Positions 23,475-31,937 are shown, counted from the first letter of the stretch. The stretch: DNA of 34,680 nt from an uncultured Acidobacteriota bacterium (GCA_902826685.1 CADEFT010000002.1:341071-375750), one strand, 5' to 3'. Numbers and translations: made by a program. The notes: generated from the letters alone by a model not told the origin.

Positions 23475-24935
23475 ATGATGCGGGCTCTCATACCGATCTT
23501 TTTCACACTCTGCCTCCAAGCGCAAAAACCGGATTTCGCCATCGTCAAGGGACTGGTGGACGACCAGGTGCTGCAGCGCGACGGCGCCGGTAAAGCGGCC
23601 GTCGAACTCCAGGGCACTGGCACGCTCAACGACCGCGAGGTGGAAGTGCGGGTGCTCGATAAGACCGGACCGCTACCGGGACTCGACTGGAAGCCTGCCG
23701 GCAGGATCGCGCGCGAGCAATGGAGTGCGAAGCTGGAATTGCCCACCGGCGGCCCTTACCGCGTGGAAGCGCGCGTGGCGCAATCGGGCGTGCAGGCAGC
23801 GATCACGGGTGTGCTGGTGGGCGATCTTTGGCTGCTCGCCGGGCAATCGAACATGGAAGGCGTCGGCGATCTGGTGGGCGTGGAGCCGCCCAACGGCTTG
23901 GTGCACAGCTTCGATATGGCCGACCGCTGGGGGATCGCCGAAGAGCCGCTGCATACGTTAGTATCGGCCACCGATCGCGTTCACTGGCGGCGCAATGCCA
24001 ACAAGGAGCCCGAGCGTTATGAAGGGGAGCGACTGACGAAATACGTCGCCGCGCGGCGCAAGGGTGCGGGCCTCGGCCTCCCGTTCGCCGCCGAGATGGT
24101 GAAACGCACCGGTGTGCCCGTGGGGCTGCTGCCCTGCGCTCATGGCGGCACGTCGATGGATCAATGGAGTCCCGATCTGCGCGATCAGGGCGGAGATTCG
24201 CTGTACGGCGGCGCGATCCGGCGCGCGCGTCTGGCTGGCGGCAAGGTCGCCGGTATCCTTTGGTATCAGGGTGAATCCGACGCGTCGCCCAAAGCCGCGC
24301 CCGAATTCCGCGCCAAGTTCGAGAAACTGGTGGCGGCGTTCCGCTCAGACCTGGGCCAGGCCGAGGTTCCGTTTTATTACGTGCAGATCGGGCGTCACGT
24401 GGCCACTGCCAATGCCAACGAGTGGAACCACGTGCAGGAGATGCAGCGCCAGGCCGAATCGGCTATCCCCTACACGGGCATGGTCACGGCCATCGACCTT
24501 GCGCTCGACGACGGCATCCACGTGGGTGTCGGCGATTTGAAACTGCTCGGCCGGCGTATGGCGAACCTCGCCTGCCACGACCGCTTTCCCGGCGCCGAAG
24601 CGTGTGGCTGGCTGAAGCGCGGTCCGCGGCCGATCAGCGTGCGGTATGCGGGCAATCGCATTCGCATCCGGTTTGCCGAGGTCAACGGGAAACTCACCAG
24701 CCTGGGGCGTGTTTCCGGATTCTCGGTGCATGATGCGGCGGGCGCAGTGGTTCCGTTCTTCTACCGCGCCGAGATCGACTCGACGGACCCCACGGCGATC
24801 GTGCTGCATGCGGGCGGCAAGCTGCCCGAAGGCGCGACGCTGCGCTACGGTGCGGGCAAGGATCCTTACTGCAATGTGCGCGACCAGGCGGGGATGGCGC
24901 TGCCTGTCTTTGGGCCACTGGCAATCGAGCAGTAG
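23475..24935 (+). CDS. SGNH hydrolase of the sialate O-acetylesterase type (acetylxylan esterase-like)
   Basis: A 486 aa secreted protein. Start 23475 follows from the promoter and gives a short signal peptide (MMRALIPIFFTLCLQAQ). A beta-rich N-terminal domain (about 30-112) precedes the hydrolase domain. The nucleophile is Ser125 in LLAGQSNMEG, the Gly block is in PCAHGGTSMDQW (220-231), WYQGESDA (263-270) carries the conserved GES, and the Asp/His pair is DDGIHVG (345-351; Asp346, His349). The C-terminal part is a beta domain ending PVFGPLAIEQ. Such enzymes remove acetyl groups from sugars or plant polysaccharides. It stands alone. Its last 50 bases are duplicated at 29630-29673, on the other side of the ECF block. 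Confidence 0.92.
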   Translation: MMRALIPIFFTLCLQAQKPDFAIVKGLVDDQVLQRDGAGKAAVELQGTGTLNDREVEVRVLDKTGPLPGLDWKPAGRIAREQWSAKLELPTGGPYRVEARVAQSGVQAAITGVLVGDLWLLAGQSNMEGVGDLVGVEPPNGLVHSFDMADRWGIAEEPLHTLVSATDRVHWRRNANKEPERYEGERLTKYVAARRKGAGLGLPFAAEMVKRTGVPVGLLPCAHGGTSMDQWSPDLRDQGGDSLYGGAIRRARLAGGKVAGILWYQGESDASPKAAPEFRAKFEKLVAAFRSDLGQAEVPFYYVQIGRHVATANANEWNHVQEMQRQAESAIPYTGMVTAIDLALDDGIHVGVGDLKLLGRRMANLACHDRFPGAEACGWLKRGPRPISVRYAGNRIRIRFAEVNGKLTSLGRVSGFSVHDAAGAVVPFFYRAEIDSTDPTAIVLHAGGKLPEGATLRYGAGKDPYCNVRDQAGMALPVFGPLAIEQ

Positions 24936-24990
24936 GCTATTTCTCGGCGATCCGGGCGAGGGAACAAGCCGGCCGGCTTCTTGCCAATTT
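24934..24990 (-). pseudogene. Remnant of a methyltransferase 3' end (left copy of a duplicated junction)
   Basis: Directly after the esterase stop, 27 bases (24934-24960) match 29674-29700 with one difference. That segment is the 3' end of the intact methyltransferase at 29677-30318 (minus-strand LAWIAEK then stop). Weaker similarity continues to about 24990 (gccggccggcttc against gccgtccggctcc). The upstream bases, the esterase tail, also match 29656-29673. So both gene tails occur twice. The copy here retains only the last 20 codons or so of the methyltransferase. Confidence 0.75.
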
Positions 24991-24994
24991 CTGT

Positions 24995-25039
24995 CACTTT
25001 TCAAATTATCTGGCGTAGAACTTTGCACCCTATTTGGCG
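24995..25039 (+). repeat. Left terminal inverted repeat
   Basis: The inner 30 bases (25010-25039), starting ctggcgtagaactttgcacc, match the reverse complement of 29536-29565 at 27 positions. The outer 15 bases match about 9 of 15. The three differences in the inner part fall at third positions of the frame SGVELCTLFG, read inward, so this may derive from a coding sequence. Confidence 0.7.
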
Positions 25040-25368
25040 CCGGGCGGGGTCGTTCGGCGGTTCCGTTGCACAGACCCGTCGCCGCGTCACGGCTCAGCGC
25101 AATAGGGTTTTGCAACGCTCAAGTCTCCACCAGCGACCAATGGCTCCACCGTAGCAGAGCCGGTCGTTTCCGCAATCGGCCGGTACGAAGCCCAGGTCCG
25201 CACCAGTTCACCGGAACAAATGCGACTTCCCGCGAGTTTGGCCGACCAAGCTGCGCTTTGGACTCGCCTGCCCACCCAAGACCCTTTCACAGAGCAGCTT
25301 TCCTTGGCGCAATGGAAAAAGTTGTCACAAACAACCGGTCCGCGGTGTTCTTACGTCATACAACCTTG
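25040..25368. other. Non-coding stretch before the ECF sigma gene
   Basis: The sigma-factor frame is open through this region but the codons look non-native, so I do not treat it as coding. An in-frame ATG occurs at 25312. TGTCACA (25323-25329) and CGTC (25354-25357) resemble the two halves of a promoter used by some ECF sigma factors, but 24 bases lie between them, more than the usual 16-17. Otherwise I see nothing. Confidence 0.4.
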
Positions 25369-25935
25369 ATGAATGGAGATCACATCGGCTTGTGGGACGA
25401 GACCGGGAAAGAACTTGGCGAGACCAATGTCGCCCCGCGGCTCAATCTTGAACAAGCCTTCGCAGCCCATCATCAACTCGTGTTTCGTTATGCCATGTCC
25501 CTGAGTGGCAATGAAGCATTGGCGGAGGATGTCGTCCAGGAGGTGTTCATCCGCCTGCATCAGAACATGGAAGAGGCACAGCGTAATGGAGTGCTTCGCG
25601 GATGGCTCTTGCGCGTCGCCGCGAACGTTGCGCGAAACCTGTTGCGCGGCCAGTTCCGCGCCAGGACGAGGGACGAGGCATACGCCGCGCAGACCGGATC
25701 AAGCGGGTCGTCGCCAGAAATAGAACTACTTCGGCGGGCTGAGATTGAGAGCGCCCGTCGCGCCCTGGCCGCCGTTACCGAACCGCTTCGCGGGTGCTTA
25801 CTGTTGCGGAACGAAGGGCTGTCGTATCGGGAGATTTCGATCGCCTTGGATTTGAACGAAGCAAGCATTGGAACGATGCTGGTCCGGGCCCGACGTGAGT
25901 TCGTCCGGCATTTCGAGAAAGGGGGAGGATCGTGA
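25369..25935 (+). CDS. ECF-type RNA polymerase sigma factor
   Basis: A 188 aa protein from ATG 25369; ATG 25312 would add 19 residues. Sigma region 2 is at about 27-90 (LEQAFAAHHQLVFRYAMSLS, LAEDVVQEVFIRLHQNM, GWLLRVAANVARNLLRGQFR) and region 4 at about 125-182 (SARRALAAVTEPLRGCLLLR, LSYREISIALDLNEASIGTM, LVRARREF). Regions 1.1 and 3 are absent, as in ECF factors. The gene ends GGGGGAGGATC, which supplies the ribosome-binding site for the anti-sigma gene, and overlaps it. It would direct transcription of a small regulon, probably including the secreted proteins downstream, when the anti-sigma factor releases it. Confidence 0.93.
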   Translation: MNGDHIGLWDETGKELGETNVAPRLNLEQAFAAHHQLVFRYAMSLSGNEALAEDVVQEVFIRLHQNMEEAQRNGVLRGWLLRVAANVARNLLRGQFRARTRDEAYAAQTGSSGSSPEIELLRRAEIESARRALAAVTEPLRGCLLLRNEGLSYREISIALDLNEASIGTMLVRARREFVRHFEKGGGS

Positions 25936-26627
25936 TGGCGTGTCCCACTGAAGAAAGCCTGCAGGCGTACCTGGATCGTGAGTTGCCGGCCGAAGTAGCG
26001 TCGATGACGCGTCTACATCTGGACGGCTGCCCGAAATGCGCGGCGTCGCTGCGCGAGATGGAATTGGCGTTCGACTCGATGCGCGAGGCTTTCGAGGTCG
26101 AGGCACCGGTGGTCGCCACGAGCGCCCGGTTGCGGGCGCGGCTCGAATCCTCGATGGCGGGCAAGCCCGGCAAGGAATGGATGCCCCAGTGGTTGCGCTG
26201 GGCCGCGATTCCGGCGACTCTCGTGGTGGCAGCCATGGGGTGGTTATTGATTCCCCCAAGCTCCGATTCATCGCGGGGAGCGGCGGTTGTCGAGCCCGTT
26301 GCGCAGTCTTCCTTGCCGGAGCGCAATCCGGTGAAAGTACAGCCGAAGCGCGACGCTCGGCAACGTCGCCCGAGCCGCCGACCTTCCTTGCGTCCCGAAG
26401 CGGAGGCAGCGGCAGGCGTCGAGGAAGTCACAGAGTTCTTCACCTTGCGTGAAAGAGATGAACTACCCACAAGCCAAGGCGTTCGGCTGGTGCGCGTGGA
26501 ACTGACTAGTTCCGCGCTCATTGAAGCTGGTTTCCCTTTGGCATTGCTTCGGGGGAATACCGAAGTTACGGCGGACGTGATTCTGGCCGAGGACGGGTTA
26601 GCTAGATTGATCCGCTTCGTGCGCTAA
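25935..26627 (+). CDS. Zinc-finger anti-sigma factor, membrane-anchored
   Basis: A 230 aa protein. GTG 25932 and ATG 25935 are both in frame; GGAGG 6 bases before the ATG favours 25935. The N-terminal zf-HC2/ZAS motif is HLDGCPKC (His28, Cys32, Cys35), which binds the sigma factor in the cytoplasm. One transmembrane helix follows (about 79-101, WLRWAAIPATLVVAAMGWLL). Outside are a Ser/Pro/Arg-rich linker (to about 150) and a C-terminal domain of about 80 residues (ELPTSQGVRLVRVELTSSAL, FPLALLRGNTEVTADVILAE) that may be the sensor or a target for regulated cleavage. The overlap with the sigma gene keeps the two proteins in step. Confidence 0.9.
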   Translation: MACPTEESLQAYLDRELPAEVASMTRLHLDGCPKCAASLREMELAFDSMREAFEVEAPVVATSARLRARLESSMAGKPGKEWMPQWLRWAAIPATLVVAAMGWLLIPPSSDSSRGAAVVEPVAQSSLPERNPVKVQPKRDARQRRPSRRPSLRPEAEAAAGVEEVTEFFTLRERDELPTSQGVRLVRVELTSSALIEAGFPLALLRGNTEVTADVILAEDGLARLIRFVR

Positions 26628-26657
26628 GCGTTGCGCGCTCACATAAAGGAGACGAAA

Positions 26658-27575
26658 ATGAGGCGAGAAATCAAGTACTGGATGTTTGGCGGGTTGCTTG
26701 TTGCCGGATCCGTAAATGCACTGGCGCAAGATCCAAGCAAGTCCCCGGCCGTTGACGGAGAAGTATTCCGCGTGTTGGCGTCGCAGCCTTTGCCTGTTGA
26801 CGTGATCAAAGGCGCGCCGTACTCGGCAACGGCAACCACCGAGATTGTCCAGACTCTGAGCGACGGTAACCAAATCGTTCAGCGCAACGAAACGCGGCTA
26901 TACCGTGACAGCGCGGGGCGCACGCGCCTCGAGCAGAGCTTGAACACGATCGGGCGGTGGAGAGCCGCGACAGCCTCGACGCTCATCACAATCAACGATC
27001 CCGTGGCGCGAGTGGCCTACACGCTCGACCCGAGCACGCTCACCGCCCACCAGAGCATCGTCGTCCAGAAGCCGCTCACACCTCGTTGGACTGGGAGTTT
27101 TTCCTTGAACGGTAGGGCGCTCTCGCGGGAGGAGTTCGAGGAGATGGCGCAGCGAAAGCTACTTGGCAGCCCCGGCTCGCCAGGCTTCGGAGGCACAATT
27201 GATCCAAGCGATCCTAACGCGAAGCAGAAGCTCACGGCCATACAGCCCGGCAAGACAGGTGGATCTGGACAGAGCAAACGGGAGTCCCTCGGCGCCAAAG
27301 TCATGGAGGGCATCCAGGCATCCGGCACCAGGGTTACAGTGGTCATCCCGGCAGGCGACGTAGGGAACAAGCTGCCCCTCGAAATCGTCGACGAAACCTG
27401 GTTTTCGCCCGACTTGCAGATGAACTTGATGACGACGCACCGAGACCCGCGCTCAGGCGAGACCACCTACAAGCTAACGAACTTGAGCCGGGGCGAGCCC
27501 GCGCCAGATTTGTTTGCCGTGCCCGCGGGCTACGCCCTGAAGAGCGCCAAGCCGGCCAGGACGGCAAAGCCCTAA
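26658..27575 (+). CDS. Secreted protein of unknown function in the ECF operon
   Basis: A 305 aa protein. AAAGGAGA with suitable spacing precedes the ATG at 26658, which I chose over the earlier TTG at 26631. A signal peptide follows (KYWMFGGLLVAGSVNALAQ). The body is beta-rich: YSATATTEIVQTLSDGNQIV, RNETRLYRDSAGRTRLEQS, VARVAYTLDPSTLTA, ETWFSPDLQMNLMTTHRDPR, GETTYKLTNLSRGEP. This order of strands is seen in uncharacterised acidobacterial secreted proteins next to ECF factors. A long Gly/Ser/Pro-rich insert lies at about 150-200. No enzyme motif is visible. It is probably controlled by the sigma factor upstream and may act with the hydrolase fusion, 23 bases on. Confidence 0.8.
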   Translation: MRREIKYWMFGGLLVAGSVNALAQDPSKSPAVDGEVFRVLASQPLPVDVIKGAPYSATATTEIVQTLSDGNQIVQRNETRLYRDSAGRTRLEQSLNTIGRWRAATASTLITINDPVARVAYTLDPSTLTAHQSIVVQKPLTPRWTGSFSLNGRALSREEFEEMAQRKLLGSPGSPGFGGTIDPSDPNAKQKLTAIQPGKTGGSGQSKRESLGAKVMEGIQASGTRVTVVIPAGDVGNKLPLEIVDETWFSPDLQMNLMTTHRDPRSGETTYKLTNLSRGEPAPDLFAVPAGYALKSAKPARTAKP

Positions 27576-27598
27576 CCGAATCGGAAGGATCTTGCTTC

Positions 27599-29464
27599 AT
27601 GAAGGTAACCACCAGCAGCCGCTCATACTCGATGCTCACCGTAGTGGCTATCGCGAGCGTGACTCTGATCTCATTTCCCCAACAAGCAAGCGCCCAGAAA
27701 GAGGCGGCAAAGACGTCAACAAATGCCGGCACGGCGGGCACCGATATGGAACGGCTGCAGGCTCAGAACCGGCTATTGAGCGAGCAGTTGCAGGAGTTCC
27801 GCAGCCAGATGGACTCGGTGGCGCGATATCTCGAATCAGCGCCCGAAATCCAAACCGCCGACTACGCAACAGCGCGAAGCGAATTTCGGACGAAGTTGGT
27901 GCGAGAGGGGCCTCCGCCACAATCGACAGGCTCGTTTCCCAGCGCGCCGGACGGCGTGCGTGAAGTGGCCTTCGCCTCTGGTCCATTGACTTTGAAAGCC
28001 TGGATCAACCCGCCAACTGTCCCCAGCAAGCGGCCTGCGGTGATCTTTCTCCACGGCGGCTTCTCATTCGGACTCGGTGATTGGGAACAGGCACGACCCT
28101 ACAGGGATGCCGGGTTCATCACGCTCGTTCCCGCATTGCGGGGCGAGAACGGGCAGCCCGGTGCGTGGTCCTCGTTCTACAACGAGGTGGATGATGTCCT
28201 GGCGGCGGCTGAGCACCTGATCAAGCAACCCTACATCGACGCCGGCAACGTTTTTCTTGCCGGCCATAGTGTGGGAGGGACCTTGTCTCTCTTGTCGTCC
28301 ATGGCGTCTTCCCGGTTCCGAGCGGTCGCGGCATTTGACGGCCTGCCGGTCTTCACGGAACGACGCGCCGGGTTGGTGCCGTTCGACAGTAGCGACGCGC
28401 GCGAAGCCCGGATGCGATCAGTTGCGGCATTTCCGGGCAGCTTCAAGTGTCCCGCGCGAATTTACTCCGCGACGTCGAGAGTGGGCAGCGGCCGCCAACA
28501 GCTACCGCTGGCGTGGCGTCGCACCGCATATCTTGCCAAGCAGCAAGGCTTGGACGTCGAGGCGATTGAAGTGGAGGGAGATCATACTTCTCATGTCCAG
28601 GCCGCAATGCGGCAGAGCATCCAGTTCTTCCGAGGGATCTACGGGCGCGATATGGACGAATGGACAGCGCCACCGGCTCCGCTGCCAACCGCCTTGGATG
28701 TGGAATTAGGGCCGGGCATGTTGTTGAAGACCGTACGCATCGAACCCGGCTCATTCCGAATGGGATCGCCGGACGACGAGGCGGGCCGAGGCACCGATGA
28801 GACGATTCGTACCGTCACCATCCAAGCACCGTTCACAATGGGGATCTTTGAGGTAACGCAAGCCCAGTACCGGCAAGTGATGGGAGTGAGCCCCAGCCTC
28901 TTCGCGCCAAAGAGAGGAGGGCTCGGCGCCGAACGCGTTGTGGGAATGGACACCAGCAACTTCCCGGTTGAGTATGTGACCTGGGAGGCGGCGATGGACT
29001 TCTGCCGGGCCGTTTCGCTGATGCCCGGAGTCGTCGAAAAAGGCTGGATGGTCGATCTGCCGACCGAAGCGGAGTGGGAATACGCGGCGAGGGCGGGCGC
29101 CTCCACGGCCTTCCCTTGGGGGAATACGATTTCCAGCACACAGGCGAACATCAATGGAGACAAGCCGTATGGGGGTGCGCCAGTGGGGCCATTTCTGGGC
29201 CGACCGACGACGGGGGGTAGCTACGCATCCAATGCTTGGGGACTCTACGACATGATCGGCAATGTGAACGAACGGACCAAGGACTGGTACGTGCCGAACT
29301 ACTCGGACGGTGCCAACGAGGAGCGGAGGGCTCGTACGATTCGAGGGGGCGGCTGGGCCGCGGATGGAAGCGCCAGCCGGTCCGCGCAGCGGGGGGCGCT
29401 GGAGCCGTCGCGAGGCGCGCTTCACACGGGTTTCCGTGTTGTTGTACGTCAGCGCACGAAGTAG
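27599..29464 (+). CDS. Fusion: alpha/beta hydrolase + formylglycine-generating-enzyme-like (SUMF1) domain
   Basis: A 621 aa secreted protein. After a signal peptide (ends about ASA, 32) comes a Gln/Leu-rich coiled-coil-like stretch (48-75, MERLQAQNRLLSEQLQEF). The hydrolase domain (about 120-350) has HGG at 152-154, the nucleophile elbow GHSVGG (Ser224) and a late DHTSH (328-332) that supplies the catalytic His. It resembles dipeptidyl-peptidase or prolyl-oligopeptidase catalytic domains. Residues 372-618 form an FGE-sulfatase-like domain (FRMGSPDDEAGRGTDE, FTMGIFEVTQAQYRQVMGVS, LPTEAEWEYAARAG, IRGGGW, TGFRVV). In the family the core reads GNVWEW; here it is GNVNERTKDWY. The copper Cys pair of true FGE is not seen, so the domain is probably not an FGE enzyme; sugar, protein or ligand binding fits better. 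Confidence 0.88.
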   Translation: MKVTTSSRSYSMLTVVAIASVTLISFPQQASAQKEAAKTSTNAGTAGTDMERLQAQNRLLSEQLQEFRSQMDSVARYLESAPEIQTADYATARSEFRTKLVREGPPPQSTGSFPSAPDGVREVAFASGPLTLKAWINPPTVPSKRPAVIFLHGGFSFGLGDWEQARPYRDAGFITLVPALRGENGQPGAWSSFYNEVDDVLAAAEHLIKQPYIDAGNVFLAGHSVGGTLSLLSSMASSRFRAVAAFDGLPVFTERRAGLVPFDSSDAREARMRSVAAFPGSFKCPARIYSATSRVGSGRQQLPLAWRRTAYLAKQQGLDVEAIEVEGDHTSHVQAAMRQSIQFFRGIYGRDMDEWTAPPAPLPTALDVELGPGMLLKTVRIEPGSFRMGSPDDEAGRGTDETIRTVTIQAPFTMGIFEVTQAQYRQVMGVSPSLFAPKRGGLGAERVVGMDTSNFPVEYVTWEAAMDFCRAVSLMPGVVEKGWMVDLPTEAEWEYAARAGASTAFPWGNTISSTQANINGDKPYGGAPVGPFLGRPTTGGSYASNAWGLYDMIGNVNERTKDWYVPNYSDGANEERRARTIRGGGWAADGSASRSAQRGALEPSRGALHTGFRVVVRQRTK

Positions 29465-29535
29465 ATCACGATAAACGCCGCACGGCCACGCAGACCGGTA
29501 CGGCCTTCCTCGGCGTACCAGAAGCAGGCACGCCA

Positions 29536-29580
29536 CGCCAAATAGAGTGCAAAGGTCTACACCAGAAACCGTGCAAAGTG
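29536..29580 (-). repeat. Right terminal inverted repeat
   Basis: The reverse complement of 29536-29565 matches 25010-25039 at 27 of 30 positions, and matching is weaker out to 29580. Read inward on the minus strand it gives SGVDLCTLFG, against SGVELCTLFG on the left. The short space between the fusion gene stop (29464) and this repeat shows nothing else. Confidence 0.7.
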
Positions 29581-29673
29581 TCCCACATTTCCCCCATGGC
29601 GCGTTCGGCCTTGACGGCGTATTCGAAGGACTCGGCGGGGATGCCGTCCGTGAGCCGCTGGCGATCGAGCCGG
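29581..29673 (-). pseudogene. Right copy of the duplicated junction: methyltransferase fragment then esterase tail
   Basis: 29581-29640 aligns without gaps to 29891-29950 in the intact methyltransferase, at 43 of 60 positions. The minus strand reads SFEYAVKAERAMGEMWD, against SLEHAVEIDRAVEEMCR. From about 29630 to 29673 the plus strand resembles the end of the esterase gene: gcggggatg, then ctggcgatcgagc against ctggcaatcgagc, that is PLAIE, with a 7-base deletion between. The intact methyltransferase stop follows at 29677. So this is the other half of a tandem duplication that began in the esterase tail and ended inside the methyltransferase. Confidence 0.75.
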
Positions 29674-29676
29674 AGG

Positions 29677-30318
29677 CTATTTCTCGGCGATCCAGGCGAG
29701 AAACATGCCGTCCGGCTCCACGTCTTCCCAATAGGAGATGAACTGGCTCGACACGCTGCGGCAGTGCCGCCCGAGCAGCTTTTCCAACTCCTCGCGGCGG
29801 AACCATTTTTCCCATTCGGGCGTTTTCAGTTTGCCCCAATGTTCGGCGTTTTTGTCGATGATCACCAGCCGGCCGCCGGTCTTCACGACGCGGCACATCT
29901 CCTCGACGGCGCGGTCGATCTCGACGGCGTGTTCCAAAGACTCCGTGGCGTAGGCCGCGTCGAAGGCTCCGGAGGCGAACGGCAGCGCCGTCATCGTGCC
30001 CGAAACCGCGCCGATGCCCGGCGGAACGAAGCGCAGCATGGCTTCGGAAAGGTCGAAGGCGCAGATCCGGGAGCCGGGATTGCGCTCCTTCAAAACGCGC
30101 GCGAAGCGTCCCTTCCCGCTACCTACGTCGAGCACGCGCTTGCCGTCCAGCGGCCCGAAGGTTTCGGCGATCAGCTTGACGTGATAGATGCGCGGGTCGA
30201 TGGTGGAGGGGAAGTGCTCCTCATCGGTGGCCGATTCGTCGAACGAACGGCGGATCTCCTTGAGCGGCACCGCAGCCCCGCCCGACCGGCCGAAAACTTT
30301 GCGCAGCTTGCCGAACAA
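29677..30318 (-). CDS. SAM-dependent methyltransferase, class I
   Basis: A 213 aa cytoplasmic protein with a TTG start one base after the phosphofructokinase stop; there is no better start nearby. The SAM-binding fold is complete: motif I VLDVGSGKG (62-70), acidic residue Asp89 in ICAFDLSEAML, motif II region LPFASGAFDAAYATESLEH (112-130) and VVKTGGRLVIIDKN (144-157). It looks like a Methyltransf_11 type small-molecule methyltransferase; the substrate cannot be told. It is last in the OsmC-PFK-methyltransferase group. A partial paralogous copy of its sequence lies at 29581-29630, and its 3' end is copied again at 24934-24990. Confidence 0.9.
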   Translation of the reverse strand: MFGKLRKVFGRSGGAAVPLKEIRRSFDESATDEEHFPSTIDPRIYHVKLIAETFGPLDGKRVLDVGSGKGRFARVLKERNPGSRICAFDLSEAMLRFVPPGIGAVSGTMTALPFASGAFDAAYATESLEHAVEIDRAVEEMCRVVKTGGRLVIIDKNAEHWGKLKTPEWEKWFRREELEKLLGRHCRSVSSQFISYWEDVEPDGMFLAWIAEK

Positions 30319-30319
30319 A

Positions 30320-31493
<1,174 letters not shown>

Positions 31494-31501
<8 letters not shown>

Positions 31502-31937
31502 CGATGCCCTTTACCTTTACTTCGACCGCGATCCCGTCGCGGATGCTCTGGGTCACGGTGCAGAAATCCTCGAAAACGTCGCGCGCGCCCTTGGCTTTGG
31601 CGGCCTCTTCGGCGCTCAAACCGGGGTCGATGGTGACCAGGACCTTATGGACGCGCAGGCGGCGCTTTTCATTGCGCTTGATTTGTACGTTCACGTCCGC
31701 GTGGACGCCGGTGAGTTTCAATCCCGACTTGCCGCAGGCGAACATCAGGCTGGCGGCCAGGCAGTTGCCGATGGCCGCGGCCAGCATCCGCGAAGGATTG
31801 GGTCCTGCATCCTTGCCAAGCGGCGGGCTTTCGTCGGTACGAATGCCGCCGCCTTCGGGCTTGTCGAGCTTGACCAGGAACTCGTAGTCCTGAACCTGAT
31901 CGATGCTGATGGAAAACTCACTCAGGGGTTCGCTCAT
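31494..31937 (-). CDS. OsmC/Ohr family protein
   Basis: A 147 aa protein. The two conserved Cys are Cys59 in AAAIGNCLAASL and Cys126 in EDFCTVTQSI, the spacing of OsmC-like peroxidases that reduce organic hydroperoxides with a thiol pair. The active-site Arg region is GIRTDESPPLGKDAGPNPSRML (quoted part: PLGKDAGPNPSRML). The gene starts the run that continues with phosphofructokinase (8-base overlap) and the methyltransferase. It starts 29 bases after the large repeat protein on the same strand. Its job is probably protection from peroxides; why it is joined to glycolysis is not shown by the sequence. Confidence 0.9.

Larger units (their letters stand above)
24995..29580. mobile_element. Putative inserted block bounded by 45 bp inverted repeats, with ECF sigma operon
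   Basis: The ends are inverted repeats at 24995-25039 and 29536-29580. The block lies within a duplicated methyltransferase fragment: 24934-24990 matches the methyltransferase tail and 29581-29630 matches an internal part of it. Inside are an ECF sigma factor, its anti-sigma factor, a secreted protein and a hydrolase-FGE fusion, all on the plus strand. There is no transposase, recombinase or visible target-site duplication, so if mobile it would need help in trans. An alternative is that the repeats are unrelated leftovers of a small repetitive element on each side. Confidence 0.5.

Noticed and set aside
25323..25357. ECF-type autoregulatory promoter (TGTCACA and CGTC)
   Set aside because: Both half-motifs are present but 24 bases apart, against a usual 16-17, so I do not call a promoter.
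29465..29676. Small genes in the right flank of the ECF block
   Set aside because: Short frames here are explained by the inverted repeat and by decayed copies of the methyltransferase and esterase tails.
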